Origin: Candidatus Aenigmatarchaeota archaeon
GTDB taxonomy: Archaea > Aenigmatarchaeota > Aenigmatarchaeia > CG10238-14 > SCSR01
Direction of reading: 5' to 3'
DNA: 14,201 bases
Assembly: GCA_030018055.1 (NCBI GenBank)
Contig: JASEGN010000019.1
Coordinates: 1 to 14,201 of the forward strand
Made by a program: the position numbers and the translations under genes. A model generated the notes under the pieces. It made no database searches, had not been told where the DNA came from, and worked only from the letters and a program-made list of their open reading frames with translations. Below, piece after piece: positions 1-7,202 of this stretch. Every line of letters begins with the position of its first letter. Positions within the stretch are counted from its first letter, which is position 1.

Positions 1-68
1 GTTTTAAAGTTTTTCTTATCAATTTTAAATTAATTAAAAACCTCATATTAAGTACTTTTGGTGTTTAG

Positions 69-902
69 ATGACTAGATTTTTCACAGATTTGTTTAACGA
101 AGAAGAAGCAAATGTAATATTTTTTGGAATTAAAATCAATAAGAAATCTGAACAACTCTTAGACAGCTTAAGAAAAACAAGTTGGTTTGTTGAGTGTTTT
201 GATGTCGATAGTGGAAAGAATCTTTTAGAAAATGTGAAAATTTATGATATTGGTAATGTCAACCAAAATGAAATTACAACAAAAATAAAAGAAATTACAG
301 GAAGAAAAAAAATTCCTTTGATGATTAGTCAAACTCATCTCTCTACCCTTTATGCTATGAAGGCTTTTGAAGGAGTTAGCCTGATTGTTTTTGACGCTCA
401 TTGTGACTTAAAAAACAAATATGTTGATGAGAAAGTTGTTGTGATGGATGATAGAGATGATAAAACAATGAATTGTGTTACTTGGCTAAGAAGGTTGGTT
501 GAAAATAGAAATTTAAAAGTTTGTTTGCTTGGTATAAGATCTTGTGATGAAGATGAGGTTGAGGTTATGAAAAATAAAAAAATTTTATGGTTTACCTCGA
601 ATCAAATAAAAAGTGATATCAGAAGAGCTAAAGATGTGTTAAGAAAATTTTCCGAAGGAGAAAAAATCTATTTGAGTATCGACGTGGATTGCTTCGATCC
701 TAGTATAGCTCCTGCAGTTCATTATCTAGAGCCTAATGGTCTATCTTTTAGAGAGTTTGATGAATTAACTGAAGCTATTAAAGGAGAAATTGTAGGAATA
801 GATTTAAACTCAATTGCCTGTAGCAACGAACAGAGCGAATTTGTTGCTACGAAAGCTATACTTAAAGCTCTTGGAAAAATTACTTTGGTTGATAATAAAT
901 AA
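69..902 (+). CDS. Divergent ureohydrolase (arginase/agmatinase superfamily)
   Basis: The 277-residue protein has the metal-binding skeleton of the arginase/agmatinase fold: DAHCD (residues 109-113) and SIDVDCFDPSIAP (from about 203), giving Asp109, His111, Asp113, Asp205 and Asp207, followed by LEPNGLS where agmatinases have PEPGG. The first metal motif, normally GGDH, reads SQTH with only His90 kept, and the substrate-loop motif near SHGT in agmatinases reads NCVT (135-138). All expected Mn ligands are therefore present but the guanidine pocket looks altered. The family hydrolyses guanidino compounds to urea plus an amine or amino acid; the true substrate here (agmatine, arginine, guanidinobutyrate or other) cannot be read. 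Length is near the family norm. ATG 69 follows an AT-rich stretch at 26-40 and no strong Shine-Dalgarno is seen. Its 3' end overlaps the convergent next gene by 23 bases. Confidence 0.85.
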   Translation: MTRFFTDLFNEEEANVIFFGIKINKKSEQLLDSLRKTSWFVECFDVDSGKNLLENVKIYDIGNVNQNEITTKIKEITGRKKIPLMISQTHLSTLYAMKAFEGVSLIVFDAHCDLKNKYVDEKVVVMDDRDDKTMNCVTWLRRLVENRNLKVCLLGIRSCDEDEVEVMKNKKILWFTSNQIKSDIRRAKDVLRKFSEGEKIYLSIDVDCFDPSIAPAVHYLEPNGLSFREFDELTEAIKGEIVGIDLNSIACSNEQSEFVATKAILKALGKITLVDNK

Positions 903-1197
903 TTTCCTCAATTGTTGAACTTTTTAAACGGTCGATGAGTTCTGGCTCTCCTAGATCAGAATGTTCTTTATAACCAATCATTTTTTCAACATCCTCTTCT
1001 GAGATTTCTGGGGTAGGTTGAAGTGTGTCACGCATGGTGCCACGAAACGTTACTCTGTAAAGATTGGGATGGCTACGCCGCCTATCTGCAGCAATGACAT
1101 CAACATAATCAGCACCATTATTTCTTAAATATCGATGGACTTTCTCTATAACAGTAAATAAATCCTTTTCAAAAATATAGAAATTCAATTCCATCAT
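880..1197 (-). CDS. Uncharacterised 105-residue protein
   Basis: I do not recognise this family. The protein starts MMELNFYIFEKDLFTVIEKV, which predicts a beta strand followed by an amphipathic helix, then a strand (ADYVDVIAA), a basic patch DRRRSHPN (about 38-45), another strand and an acidic C-terminal half (SEEDVEKMIGYKEHSDLGEPE). There is no signal peptide, membrane segment or cysteine motif. A compact alpha/beta small domain is likely. Two adjacent ATGs (1197, 1194) lie 25-28 bases downstream of a good TATA-like box at 1217-1226, so the message is probably leaderless and monocistronic. It is tail-to-tail with the ureohydrolase. The codon pattern and good promoter argue that it is real; function unknown. 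Confidence 0.7.
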   Translation of the reverse strand: MMELNFYIFEKDLFTVIEKVHRYLRNNGADYVDVIAADRRRSHPNLYRVTFRGTMRDTLQPTPEISEEDVEKMIGYKEHSDLGEPELIDRLKSSTIEEIIYYQPK

Positions 1198-1216
1198 ATT
1201 TCTACTATGATTTTAA

Positions 1217-1233
1217 TATTTAAAAATCTTTCT
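1217..1233 (-). promoter_or_regulatory. Archaeal BRE/TATA promoter of the 105-residue protein gene
   Basis: On the minus strand the sequence reads AGAAAG (BRE-like, 1233-1228), one base, then TTTTTAAATA (1226-1217). The box centre is about 25 bases before ATG 1197, the usual archaeal TATA-to-start distance, which implies transcription starting at or just before the start codon. Confidence 0.5.
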
Positions 1234-1292
1234 ATTATAGCAAAAATTGTATAGCTAATGAGACTGGAATTGATAAAGATGGGAGAGAATTA

Positions 1293-2675
1293 TCATTTAG
1301 TTGGTAGAGTGAAGCGAATACCTCTAACTAAAATTTTTGGAGTAAAAACTGGTACTTTAGCTTCCATCCACCAATGAAACGTTTGAATACTATTTTTAGA
1401 AATGCCTTCAATGTTCTTTAAGAGTTCTAACAGATTTGCATTCAACCTTAGGTTCCATACAGGCTTGGTAATTTCACCATTTTCAATTAAAAAAACGCCA
1501 TCTCTCACCACAGCTGAGAAATCACCCTTCATTTCATCTTGATATCTCAAATATCCTAGATTATTAATATAAATTCCTCTCTTCACCTCTTTAACCAATT
1601 CATCTTCTCCCCAATTACCTTGCTCAACATATATGTTATGAGGAAATGGAATCACCCAACCAGCATTACCTGTTAATTTTGCTTTAAATTTCCTGGCTGT
1701 AATTGAGTTATGCAGGTAATTTTTTGCTATGCCTTTAGAAATTAGTTCGTTTTTTTGAGTTGGGTAGCCTTCTTCATCAAATGGTACGCTTCCAATCCCA
1801 CCAGCAATAGTTCCATCCTCGCATATTGTTACAATTTCACTAGCAACTTTTTCATTAAGTTTATTGGTAAAACATGATAAATTTGCATCCACAAAAAATG
1901 CAGAAAAATACTTGCCAACTTCACTGAAAACTACCGCTGCGGCATTTCTTCCAAAAACCACATCATACCTTCCTTCTTTTCCTCTGATTGGATTTTCTGA
2001 TAGTTTAGCAAGCTTTCCAGCTTCTTCACCAGCCTCCTTTGGTTTCAAATCACTTATCCTTGTTCCACAGGTTGTTGATGCTCCTGAAGCTTCACTAATT
2101 TTTCCTTCTAATTTTAATTTTGGCAGTAATTTCCCTATTTTTTCCTTTGCTAAGGCTCTAAGTTCAAGAATTGCTGTTGTAGCATTTGAAAGAGTTTCAA
2201 CTCTTTTAGAGGTAAAAAGGTAAGTTTTGGTAAGGGAAGTTTTAAAACTTCCACAAACCCTTCTTGCTCCATTTTTTAAAGCCGAATTTATCACAATGTC
2301 TATTGACTTGAGGTTTTTGGCTGTATCCAAAACTTTTGGATCAAAAATATCTTTAACTTTCTTATACTTAAAAGGTCCTTCTGGCAATTCAGCATAATCC
2401 TTGTGCTCAGGTAAAAATTTAATTCTAGAAGCTAAGGTTTTAAGATAATTTCTTATTTGCTCTTTTGAAATTATTTCCATGTAAGTTTGGATAATCCTTT
2501 TATTCTTCTTAAACAAAAAATTCAGTAAAATTCTACTAGACTTCGTTGAAAGTGTAGGCTCATTATTTGCAAACCTTGTAAGCCTTTCCTGTATTTCATT
2601 AGCAATGACTGCAACTTCATCTGCATATTTTAAGCCCTCGTTAAATGCGTATAAACCAATTTCCCTAGCGTCCAT
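1293..2675 (-). CDS. tldE: TldE/PmbA-type partner of the TldD metalloprotease
   Basis: This 460-residue protein belongs to the TldD/PmbA family but lacks the HExxxH zinc motif found in its neighbour, which is what separates the non-catalytic TldE (PmbA) subunit from TldD. The C-terminal half has family-like stretches such as GGIGSVPFDEEGYP, NSITARKFKAKLTGNAGW and WNLRLNANLLELLKNIEG. In characterised bacterial and archaeal cases TldD and TldE form a heterodimer that cuts unfolded peptides, including peptide-natural-product and antitoxin substrates. ATG 2675 lies inside the tldD reading frame, overlapping its end by 11 bases, so translation is probably coupled and subunits made in balance. It appears to be the last gene of the pair; the next minus-strand gene (stop at 880) is separated by a promoter. 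Confidence 0.9.
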   Translation of the reverse strand: MDAREIGLYAFNEGLKYADEVAVIANEIQERLTRFANNEPTLSTKSSRILLNFLFKKNKRIIQTYMEIISKEQIRNYLKTLASRIKFLPEHKDYAELPEGPFKYKKVKDIFDPKVLDTAKNLKSIDIVINSALKNGARRVCGSFKTSLTKTYLFTSKRVETLSNATTAILELRALAKEKIGKLLPKLKLEGKISEASGASTTCGTRISDLKPKEAGEEAGKLAKLSENPIRGKEGRYDVVFGRNAAAVVFSEVGKYFSAFFVDANLSCFTNKLNEKVASEIVTICEDGTIAGGIGSVPFDEEGYPTQKNELISKGIAKNYLHNSITARKFKAKLTGNAGWVIPFPHNIYVEQGNWGEDELVKEVKRGIYINNLGYLRYQDEMKGDFSAVVRDGVFLIENGEITKPVWNLRLNANLLELLKNIEGISKNSIQTFHWWMEAKVPVFTPKILVRGIRFTLPTK

Positions 2676-4128
2676 ATCCTAACACACCAATGTTTCTCAA
2701 TCTGATATTGGGCCCACCACACCAAACTGGCACCCCTTGAACAGGATCCCCCTTTCCACAAGTAGCTGCAATAAAATCCAAATTTTTGTCTACTGCATCT
2801 ATGCTATGGTAGAATGTCGGAGTCTTTATCTCTATTACAGGTCTTCTAACCAAGTTCTTTAGCTCACCATTTTTAATTAAATAGGCCTCTTTTCCAACAT
2901 TTCGCATGTTAAATCTTCTGTCATCTATATTCCATTCTTCTCCAGTTTTAACGTAAATTCCGAGCTTAATTCCCTCCAGGAGTTCATTAAATTTAAAATC
3001 CCCAGGAATCATGAAAGTATTTGACATCCTAATTAAAGGTTCTACAGAATAGGAAGCTGACCTAGCGGAAGCATTGCTTTTAACACCGAATTTAGCTGCA
3101 GTCTCTCTATTATGTAGAAATTCATTGATAATCCCATTCTTTATCAGTATCTTTCTTCTTGCCTTAACACCCTCCTCATCCCAGAGATAATAGCCGTAAC
3201 TCTTCATTCTGTTGAAAATAAAGGTTGGATCATCTACTACAGTTACAAGTTCGCTACCAATTCTCTGGCCAAGTAAACTTGGTGTAACAAATGATTCCCC
3301 TGCCTGAGCGCTTTCCCTACCTAAAATTCTATCAGCTTCGTAAGGATGACCAGTAGATTCATGTACAGCAAGACCAACTAGCTTACCTCCCATAACGACA
3401 TCTATTTTACCTTTTGGTGGTAGTTTTGCTTCATGTAAAATATTTCCTAAAATTCCAATCCTTTCTTTAATCTCTCCAACTAATTTCCATCTTTTAATTA
3501 ATTCCCAGCCGCCAACTCCTCCAATTTGTCTAGTCTCTTCTTCACTATCGCCATCTTTTTTACCAACAAAAATCCAGAAAATTTCAATACGCGGAACTTC
3601 AGAACTAATTTCAGCACCATCAGAATTCAAAAAATATTTCCTTGTAGCAATTTCAGTTAAAAAGATGTTTCTCGCTGGTAATTCAATCTTTTTTTCTTCG
3701 GCTACATCCAAAGCAATTCTATCAATTTCTCTGAGTAAATTTATTTTATTTTCTTCGGCTACATCCTCAAATGAAATCTTTGGTTTTATAACCCAACTCT
3801 TCTTTTCAAATTTTTCTTCAGAGAATCGTATTGGTGTTTTTCTTAATCGAGAAGAAACCCTTGCTGACTTTATACTTTCTTTCACTGCATTTTCTACAGA
3901 GTTTTTTTGGAGTACGTTAGTAGCACCAAAGCCTAATGACCCATTTACTAAAACTCTTATTCCAATACCTTTCTCGCATCTTGTACTAATAGCATACAAC
4001 TGACTGTTTTTAAAAATATAGGAAGTTTCTAAATCCTCCTGGTATTTCACCTCATAATAGCTAGGATTTTCTTTTTCTAAGAATCTAGAAGTTAATTCGG
4101 TTATATCCTCCATATTTTTAATATTCAT
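2665..4128 (-). CDS. tldD: TldD-type zinc metalloprotease subunit
   Basis: The 487-residue protein carries the diagnostic zinc motif HESTGH (residues 256-261, HExxxH) in the context LVGLAVHESTGHPYEADR, and the C-terminal TCGKGDP segment whose cysteine (about residue 457) corresponds to the third metal ligand of TldD. This is the catalytic half of the TldD/TldE peptidase, acting in the cytoplasm on unstructured peptides. It overlaps tldE by 11 bases in a two-gene operon. Start choice: ATG 4128 is the longest, but ATG 4113 (MEDITELTSRF) is an alternative, because an AT-rich box at about 4135-4145 sits about 26 bases before 4113 and no ribosome site precedes 4128. The 4128 start lies only 16 bases from the divergent tRNA gene, so the two promoters must overlap. 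Confidence 0.93.
   Translation of the reverse strand: MNIKNMEDITELTSRFLEKENPSYYEVKYQEDLETSYIFKNSQLYAISTRCEKGIGIRVLVNGSLGFGATNVLQKNSVENAVKESIKSARVSSRLRKTPIRFSEEKFEKKSWVIKPKISFEDVAEENKINLLREIDRIALDVAEEKKIELPARNIFLTEIATRKYFLNSDGAEISSEVPRIEIFWIFVGKKDGDSEEETRQIGGVGGWELIKRWKLVGEIKERIGILGNILHEAKLPPKGKIDVVMGGKLVGLAVHESTGHPYEADRILGRESAQAGESFVTPSLLGQRIGSELVTVVDDPTFIFNRMKSYGYYLWDEEGVKARRKILIKNGIINEFLHNRETAAKFGVKSNASARSASYSVEPLIRMSNTFMIPGDFKFNELLEGIKLGIYVKTGEEWNIDDRRFNMRNVGKEAYLIKNGELKNLVRRPVIEIKTPTFYHSIDAVDKNLDFIAATCGKGDPVQGVPVWCGGPNIRLRNIGVLGYGR
4113..4125 (+). promoter_or_regulatory. Probable TATA box of the tRNA-Leu gene
   Basis: TATTTTTAATATT is centred 26 bases before the first base of the tRNA at 4145, matching the archaeal TATA-to-start distance. 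It lies within the first codons of the divergent tldD gene, so the promoter and the tldD coding start share the same bases. Confidence 0.45.
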
Positions 4129-4144
4129 TTTGAAAATTTAATTA

Positions 4145-4257
4145 GCAGGGGTAGCCAAGTCTGGTTAAAGGCGCAAGAGAATGTTAATATTAGCATTCGG
4201 CGGTGCTTAGGACCTTGTGGCTTAGTGCCTTCGTGGGTTCAAATCCCACCCCCTGCA
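4145..4257 (+). tRNA. tRNA-Leu (anticodon UAG) with an intron between positions 30 and 31
   Basis: All class II tRNA parts can be drawn. Acceptor GCAGGGG (4145-4151) pairs perfectly with CCCCTGC (4250-4256), with discriminator A at 4257. The D arm is GCC/GGC, with a GG in the loop. The T arm is GTGGG-TTCAAAT-CCCAC (4233-4249). The long variable arm (4218-4232) has a GGC/GCC stem, as in leucine tRNAs. The anticodon loop CTTAGGA (4206-4212) has TAG at 4208-4210 and 3' stem CCTTG (4213-4217). The 5' stem CAAGG exists only after removal of 4178-4204, joining CAAG (4174-4177) to G4205. A73 and the variable arm support Leu over Ser. No CCA is encoded. The mature length would be 86 bases. Confidence 0.9.
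4178..4204 (+). other. Noncanonical 27-base tRNA intron (BHB-type splice sites)
   Basis: The intron contains a near-perfect hairpin, GAATGTTAAT paired with ATTAGCATTC. Around it a bulge-helix-bulge shape can be drawn: 5' bulge AGA (4176-4178) cut AG|A, central helix CGCA/GGCG (three Watson-Crick pairs plus A-G) and 3' bulge GTG (4203-4205) cut GT|G. These are the same cuts that restore the CAAGG/CCTTG anticodon stem, so pairing and splice geometry agree independently. The common archaeal intron position is 37/38; here it falls in the anticodon stem. Confidence 0.75.
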
Positions 4258-4267
4258 CTTGAATTAC

Positions 4268-5110
4268 ATGATGAAGATAAAAATACTTGGCTCGGGTGGA
4301 TGGGAAGGAATTCCTATACCATTTTGTAATTGCAGGGTTTGTAAAGTAGCAAAAAAGAACCTAAAATCAAAAGATAATAGAACAAGACCAGAAATTCTTG
4401 TTGAAACAGATAAAGGTAAATTTTTGATAGAAATTAGTCCAGATATTAGATTACAATCGACAAGATTTAATTTACTGCCTATTAAGGATTTTCTAATTAG
4501 TCATTGGCATTTTGACCATATGTATGGTTTTCTTGAGTTACACGCTTGGTCAGAATTTATAATGAATGGAGAAATAAAATTATATTGTTCTCAAAAGACA
4601 AAAGAATGGCTAGACAAAAATTTTGCACACATACCAAAAGAAATTGTTATATTAAAACAATTTCAAAATTTTGAATTATATGACATTAAGATAACAACTC
4701 TTCCCGTATACCACATGTTTTCTCAAGATAGAGATTTAGAAGAAAGTAAATTAGAAAACACTTTTGGCTTCTTGTTAGAGAAAGAAAATAAGAAAATCGC
4801 TTATTTGCCCGACTATTTTGAAATTCCACAAAAAACCATGAGTTTAATCAAAAATTCTGATATAGTAATTATGGATGGGACTTACTTATTGGAAGAACAA
4901 TTTCCAAATAAACCAGAGCAAAATGGTTTAAAATCAGATCCAGATCATTTACATGGAAAAAAGATTTTAGAACTTGCAAATTCTTTAAACGCTAAAAAAA
5001 TAGTCTTCCATAGTATAACTCACCTAACTGAAAAAACACACGAGGAACTCCAGGAATTACTTCCAAAAAATATGAAATTATCCTTTGATGGAATGGAAAT
5101 AAAAATATAA
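4268..5110 (+). CDS. PhnP-like metallo-beta-lactamase-fold hydrolase
   Basis: The 280-residue protein has an MBL fold with HWHFDH (79-84), H149 in LPVYHM, PDY (181-183) and late histidines at about 227, 229 and 248. Near the N-terminus, CNCRVC (20-25) follows GSGGWEGIPIP; a C-x-C-x2-C cluster here is the structural zinc site of the PhnP group. PhnP itself is a cyclic ribose phosphate phosphodiesterase, and relatives include PqqB-like proteins, so phosphodiesterase activity is likely but the substrate is unknown. No phn genes are nearby. ATG 4268 (or adjacent ATG 4271) is chosen; an in-frame TTG at 4259 would almost abut the tRNA. The start lies only 10 bases after the tRNA end with no TATA box between, so the gene may be transcribed with the tRNA. 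Confidence 0.85.
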   Translation: MMKIKILGSGGWEGIPIPFCNCRVCKVAKKNLKSKDNRTRPEILVETDKGKFLIEISPDIRLQSTRFNLLPIKDFLISHWHFDHMYGFLELHAWSEFIMNGEIKLYCSQKTKEWLDKNFAHIPKEIVILKQFQNFELYDIKITTLPVYHMFSQDRDLEESKLENTFGFLLEKENKKIAYLPDYFEIPQKTMSLIKNSDIVIMDGTYLLEEQFPNKPEQNGLKSDPDHLHGKKILELANSLNAKKIVFHSITHLTEKTHEELQELLPKNMKLSFDGMEIKI

Positions 5111-5215
5111 AGACTCGACATCCTGAACCTCTTCGGGAACTTCATTGCCTCCTTAACCATTTGGGTTTCGGTCTGCTAATCGCGATTAAGAAAGCTCTGC
5201 TGCCTTTGGCAAGTC
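5111..5215. other. GC-richer spacer block with a perfect palindrome; possible decayed mobile or RNA sequence
   Basis: This block between two convergent MBL genes is visibly richer in G and C than the rest of the spacers. It contains a perfect 12-base palindrome TAATCGCGATTA (5177-5188) and a small hairpin TGCC-TTT-GGCA (5201-5211). On the minus strand one frame reads QTETQMVKEAMKFPKRFRMS after an in-frame stop, so a worn gene end is possible; the text AGGATGTCGA at its left end recalls right ends of IS200/IS605-type elements. None of this is conclusive, and I could not fold it into a convincing RNA. Confidence 0.3.
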
Positions 5216-5274
5216 ATCTAAATTTTACTTCAAATCCAATTAGAGCATAACTACCTAATGAGAAGCATAAATTT

Positions 5275-6018
5275 TTAGATATTTAGTTCCATTCCATCGA
5301 TAGCTGCAAGGGTATTTTTGAATATAGCCCTTGCACCCCTTTCTGCTTGTTTCCTTTCTTCCAGTGATTTGTAAATTGCTGCACTAAAATGAAACAGTAC
5401 TAGCTGCTTAACATTCGCATTTTTAGCTAGTTCTGCCGCTTCTTGTGGATTTGTATGAGGCCATTTTTCATTAAATTGTCCTAACTTATGTGCACACTCA
5501 TGAATTAAAATATCGGCATTCTTTGCTAGTTCTAAACCATTATCGCATATGCCAGTATCGGTGCAGTATGTAATTGTTTTTCCGTCTAACTCGACCCTAT
5601 AGCCAAAACAAGGGTCAGCATGCAACAAAAGTTTACAAACTACAGGAAATGGGATTTTATGCATACCTTCGGAAAGTTCATTAACTTCTACCTTAACTGG
5701 CAGTTTATCAAGTGGCACGGTGAAAGGATGTTGAAGGAGATGGTTTAAAATTTTCTTTGTACCCTTTTGACCATAAACTTGTATAGTTTGTTTGAATTTA
5801 AATTTATTCAAAATATGAAGACCAAAAATATGTTCTAGATGAAAATGGCTCAGAAAAAGATAAATTGGTTTATTAGAAGTAATGTAGTTATCTAATTTGT
5901 AGATACCATCACCAGCATCAAACACTATGTAATATTTCTTTGTATCGACAAGTACACAAGCTGTATTACCTGTTTCTGTACTATACCAACCATTTGTTCC
6001 AAGGAAAACAATCTTCAT
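5275..6018 (-). CDS. RNase Z-like MBL-fold protein with HxHxEH motif
   Basis: The 247-residue protein starts MKIVFLGTNGW and shows the RNase Z/PhnP branch of the MBL fold: FDAGDG (33-38), SHFHLEH (57-63), His133, CTDTG with Asp154, HECAH (173-177), PHTNPQEAAELAK (187-199) and LFHFS with His210. The usual SHxHxDH has Glu62 in place of the metal-binding and catalytic Asp, which is unusual and could alter metal binding. It lacks the long exosite arm of tRNA-processing RNase Z, so a small-molecule or cyclic-nucleotide phosphodiesterase is at least as likely. The start is ATG 6018, one base after the stop of the upstream kinase gene, so the two form an operon. It converges on the PhnP-like gene. 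Confidence 0.85.
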   Translation of the reverse strand: MKIVFLGTNGWYSTETGNTACVLVDTKKYYIVFDAGDGIYKLDNYITSNKPIYLFLSHFHLEHIFGLHILNKFKFKQTIQVYGQKGTKKILNHLLQHPFTVPLDKLPVKVEVNELSEGMHKIPFPVVCKLLLHADPCFGYRVELDGKTITYCTDTGICDNGLELAKNADILIHECAHKLGQFNEKWPHTNPQEAAELAKNANVKQLVLFHFSAAIYKSLEERKQAERGARAIFKNTLAAIDGMELNI

Positions 6019-6019
6019 A

Positions 6020-6865
6020 CTATCTCAACGACCAAATTTCTTCTAGAGTTAATTTTTTACTCCTTGCTCCATAATAAGTAGTTGCTAAAGCCCCTACATG
6101 ATTAGCAAAATCACAACTTTTATCCAAATTCCACCCTTTTACCATGCCATAGATGAAGCCAGCTGCAAATGCGTCTCCAGCTCCAGTCGGGTCAACACTC
6201 TCAACCTGGTAACCAGGATATTCTTTTACACCAAAATTTGTGTATAGTTTACATCCTTTCTTGCCTTGTGTTAGCAGAATTTTTGTTTCTTTTTTTAAAA
6301 GACTTTCTAGAATTCTTTCAATTCTTCCAACTTCTTTTTCATTCCCAAAAATAGTATCTATGGTTGCACTTTGAAGCAACTCTTGCGTATTTGTTTGCTC
6401 AATACCTTGCAATTTTGTGAATAACTTAATTGAATATTCGGAAGAAATTGAAGTTATTGATCGAAAAAGTGGATCAACTGCACTTAAAAGTACGCACTCA
6501 GAAGACTCTATATAGTTTAAATCCTCTTTCAACAATTTCTCTAGGGGGTAGTAATATTCTATACGTATTGTTTCTCTTTCCTCTGGTGTTGTAGTCACAT
6601 AACACCGCGCTGATGACCCCTCTCTTCTAATTCTGGTTGTATCCACACCTTCTCTATCTAACTCTTTAATCAAACTCTCTCCAACTTCATCCTCTCCAAC
6701 CCTACCTATCATCGCAGTTTTTAAACCAAAACGTTGTAGCATAACGATCGTATTAGTAGTTGCTCCACCTGGAAATTCTTTCCTACCTTCTCTGGTATAT
6801 AAAATATCTAGGGTGGGATTCCCTATTCCAACAATATTGTACAAACGTGTAGTTAAAACATTCAT
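6020..6865 (-). CDS. PfkB-family carbohydrate/nucleoside kinase
   Basis: This 281-residue ribokinase-fold protein has both PfkB signatures: IVGIGNPTLDILY (11-23) with FPGGATTN (31-38) near the N-terminus, and DPTGAGDAFAAGF (225-237), where Asp231 is the catalytic base and TGAGD the anion hole. NEKE (175-178) matches the Mg/phosphate NxxE motif. The family phosphorylates sugars, nucleosides or related alcohols with ATP; the lid residues do not tell me which. It is cotranscribed with the downstream RNase Z-like MBL gene (one-base gap), so kinase and hydrolase may act on related phosphorylated metabolites (inference). ATG 6865 is supported by a TATA-like TTTAAAAG about 25 bases upstream and no ribosome site, suggesting a leaderless message. 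Confidence 0.9.
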   Translation of the reverse strand: MNVLTTRLYNIVGIGNPTLDILYTREGRKEFPGGATTNTIVMLQRFGLKTAMIGRVGEDEVGESLIKELDREGVDTTRIRREGSSARCYVTTTPEERETIRIEYYYPLEKLLKEDLNYIESSECVLLSAVDPLFRSITSISSEYSIKLFTKLQGIEQTNTQELLQSATIDTIFGNEKEVGRIERILESLLKKETKILLTQGKKGCKLYTNFGVKEYPGYQVESVDPTGAGDAFAAGFIYGMVKGWNLDKSCDFANHVGALATTYYGARSKKLTLEEIWSLR

Positions 6866-6886
6866 AATTTTTTAATTTCTTTAAAA

Positions 6887-6894
6887 CTTTTAAA
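6887..6894 (-). promoter_or_regulatory. TATA-like box of the pfkB-MBL operon
   Basis: Minus strand TTTAAAAG is centred about 25 bases before ATG 6865, the distance expected for a leaderless archaeal message. It lies just past the stop codon of the 56-residue gene at 6947, so the kinase could be expressed both with and without that gene. Confidence 0.4.
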
Positions 6895-6946
6895 GGTATG
6901 AAATCATCTAAAAATCCACCTCGATTTTTCTTGCTCAACAACTTAA

Positions 6947-7117
6947 CTATCTCAATACAAATCTTTCTAATAAGAACCATATTCCAAAAAGAAGTAAAAT
7001 TACTGCACAAAGAAGTATCGACCAATCAATTTCAAGATTACCAAATAAATGAGCACTTATTATCCTATAGCCCAAATAAATTCCAACAAAATCCCTTATA
7101 ATTCCCCTCAGACCCAT
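6947..7117 (-). CDS. Small 56-residue membrane protein
   Basis: A short reading frame starts at ATG 7117 with MGLRGIIRDFVGIYLGYRII and ends at TAG 6947. The N-terminal part is a basic amphipathic or hydrophobic segment (about 1-26); then SAHLFGNLEIDW, and a strong membrane helix LLCAVILLLFGIWFLL (about 35-50) followed by ERFVLR. A GGGG run lies six bases before the ATG, the clearest ribosome site among nearby genes. It is on the same strand as, and just before, the pfkB gene (81 bases apart). Hydrophobic composition, charge at both ends and ribosome site argue for a real gene. I do not recognise a family. Confidence 0.55.
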   Translation of the reverse strand: MGLRGIIRDFVGIYLGYRIISAHLFGNLEIDWSILLCAVILLLFGIWFLLERFVLR

Positions 7118-7202
7118 TTTTTACCCCATCAAGTTTAGGAAACGCTGAATATGCGCATAAATTTAATAGGTCTTACAGAACTTTAAAACTTGAAGTGGTC
7201 TT

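Noticed and set aside
1864..2223. Open frame on the plus strand within tldE
   Set aside because: It lies wholly opposite the tldE coding frame, is rich in S/F/L as expected for an antisense shadow, and has no promoter or ribosome site.
4178..4204. Canonical tRNA intron at 37/38
   Set aside because: No T at position 33 and no anticodon can be placed before the insert; only the 30/31 placement gives a full anticodon stem.
5070..5310. Both convergent MBL proteins end in DGME(I/L)-x-I
   Set aside because: This looked like a local duplication, but a similar GME-type tail is a general feature of this MBL branch and the rest of the two proteins is very different.
6783..7025. Minus-strand frame spanning the pfkB start
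   Set aside because: It overlaps both the kinase N-terminus and the 56-residue gene in another frame and has no protein-like pattern.
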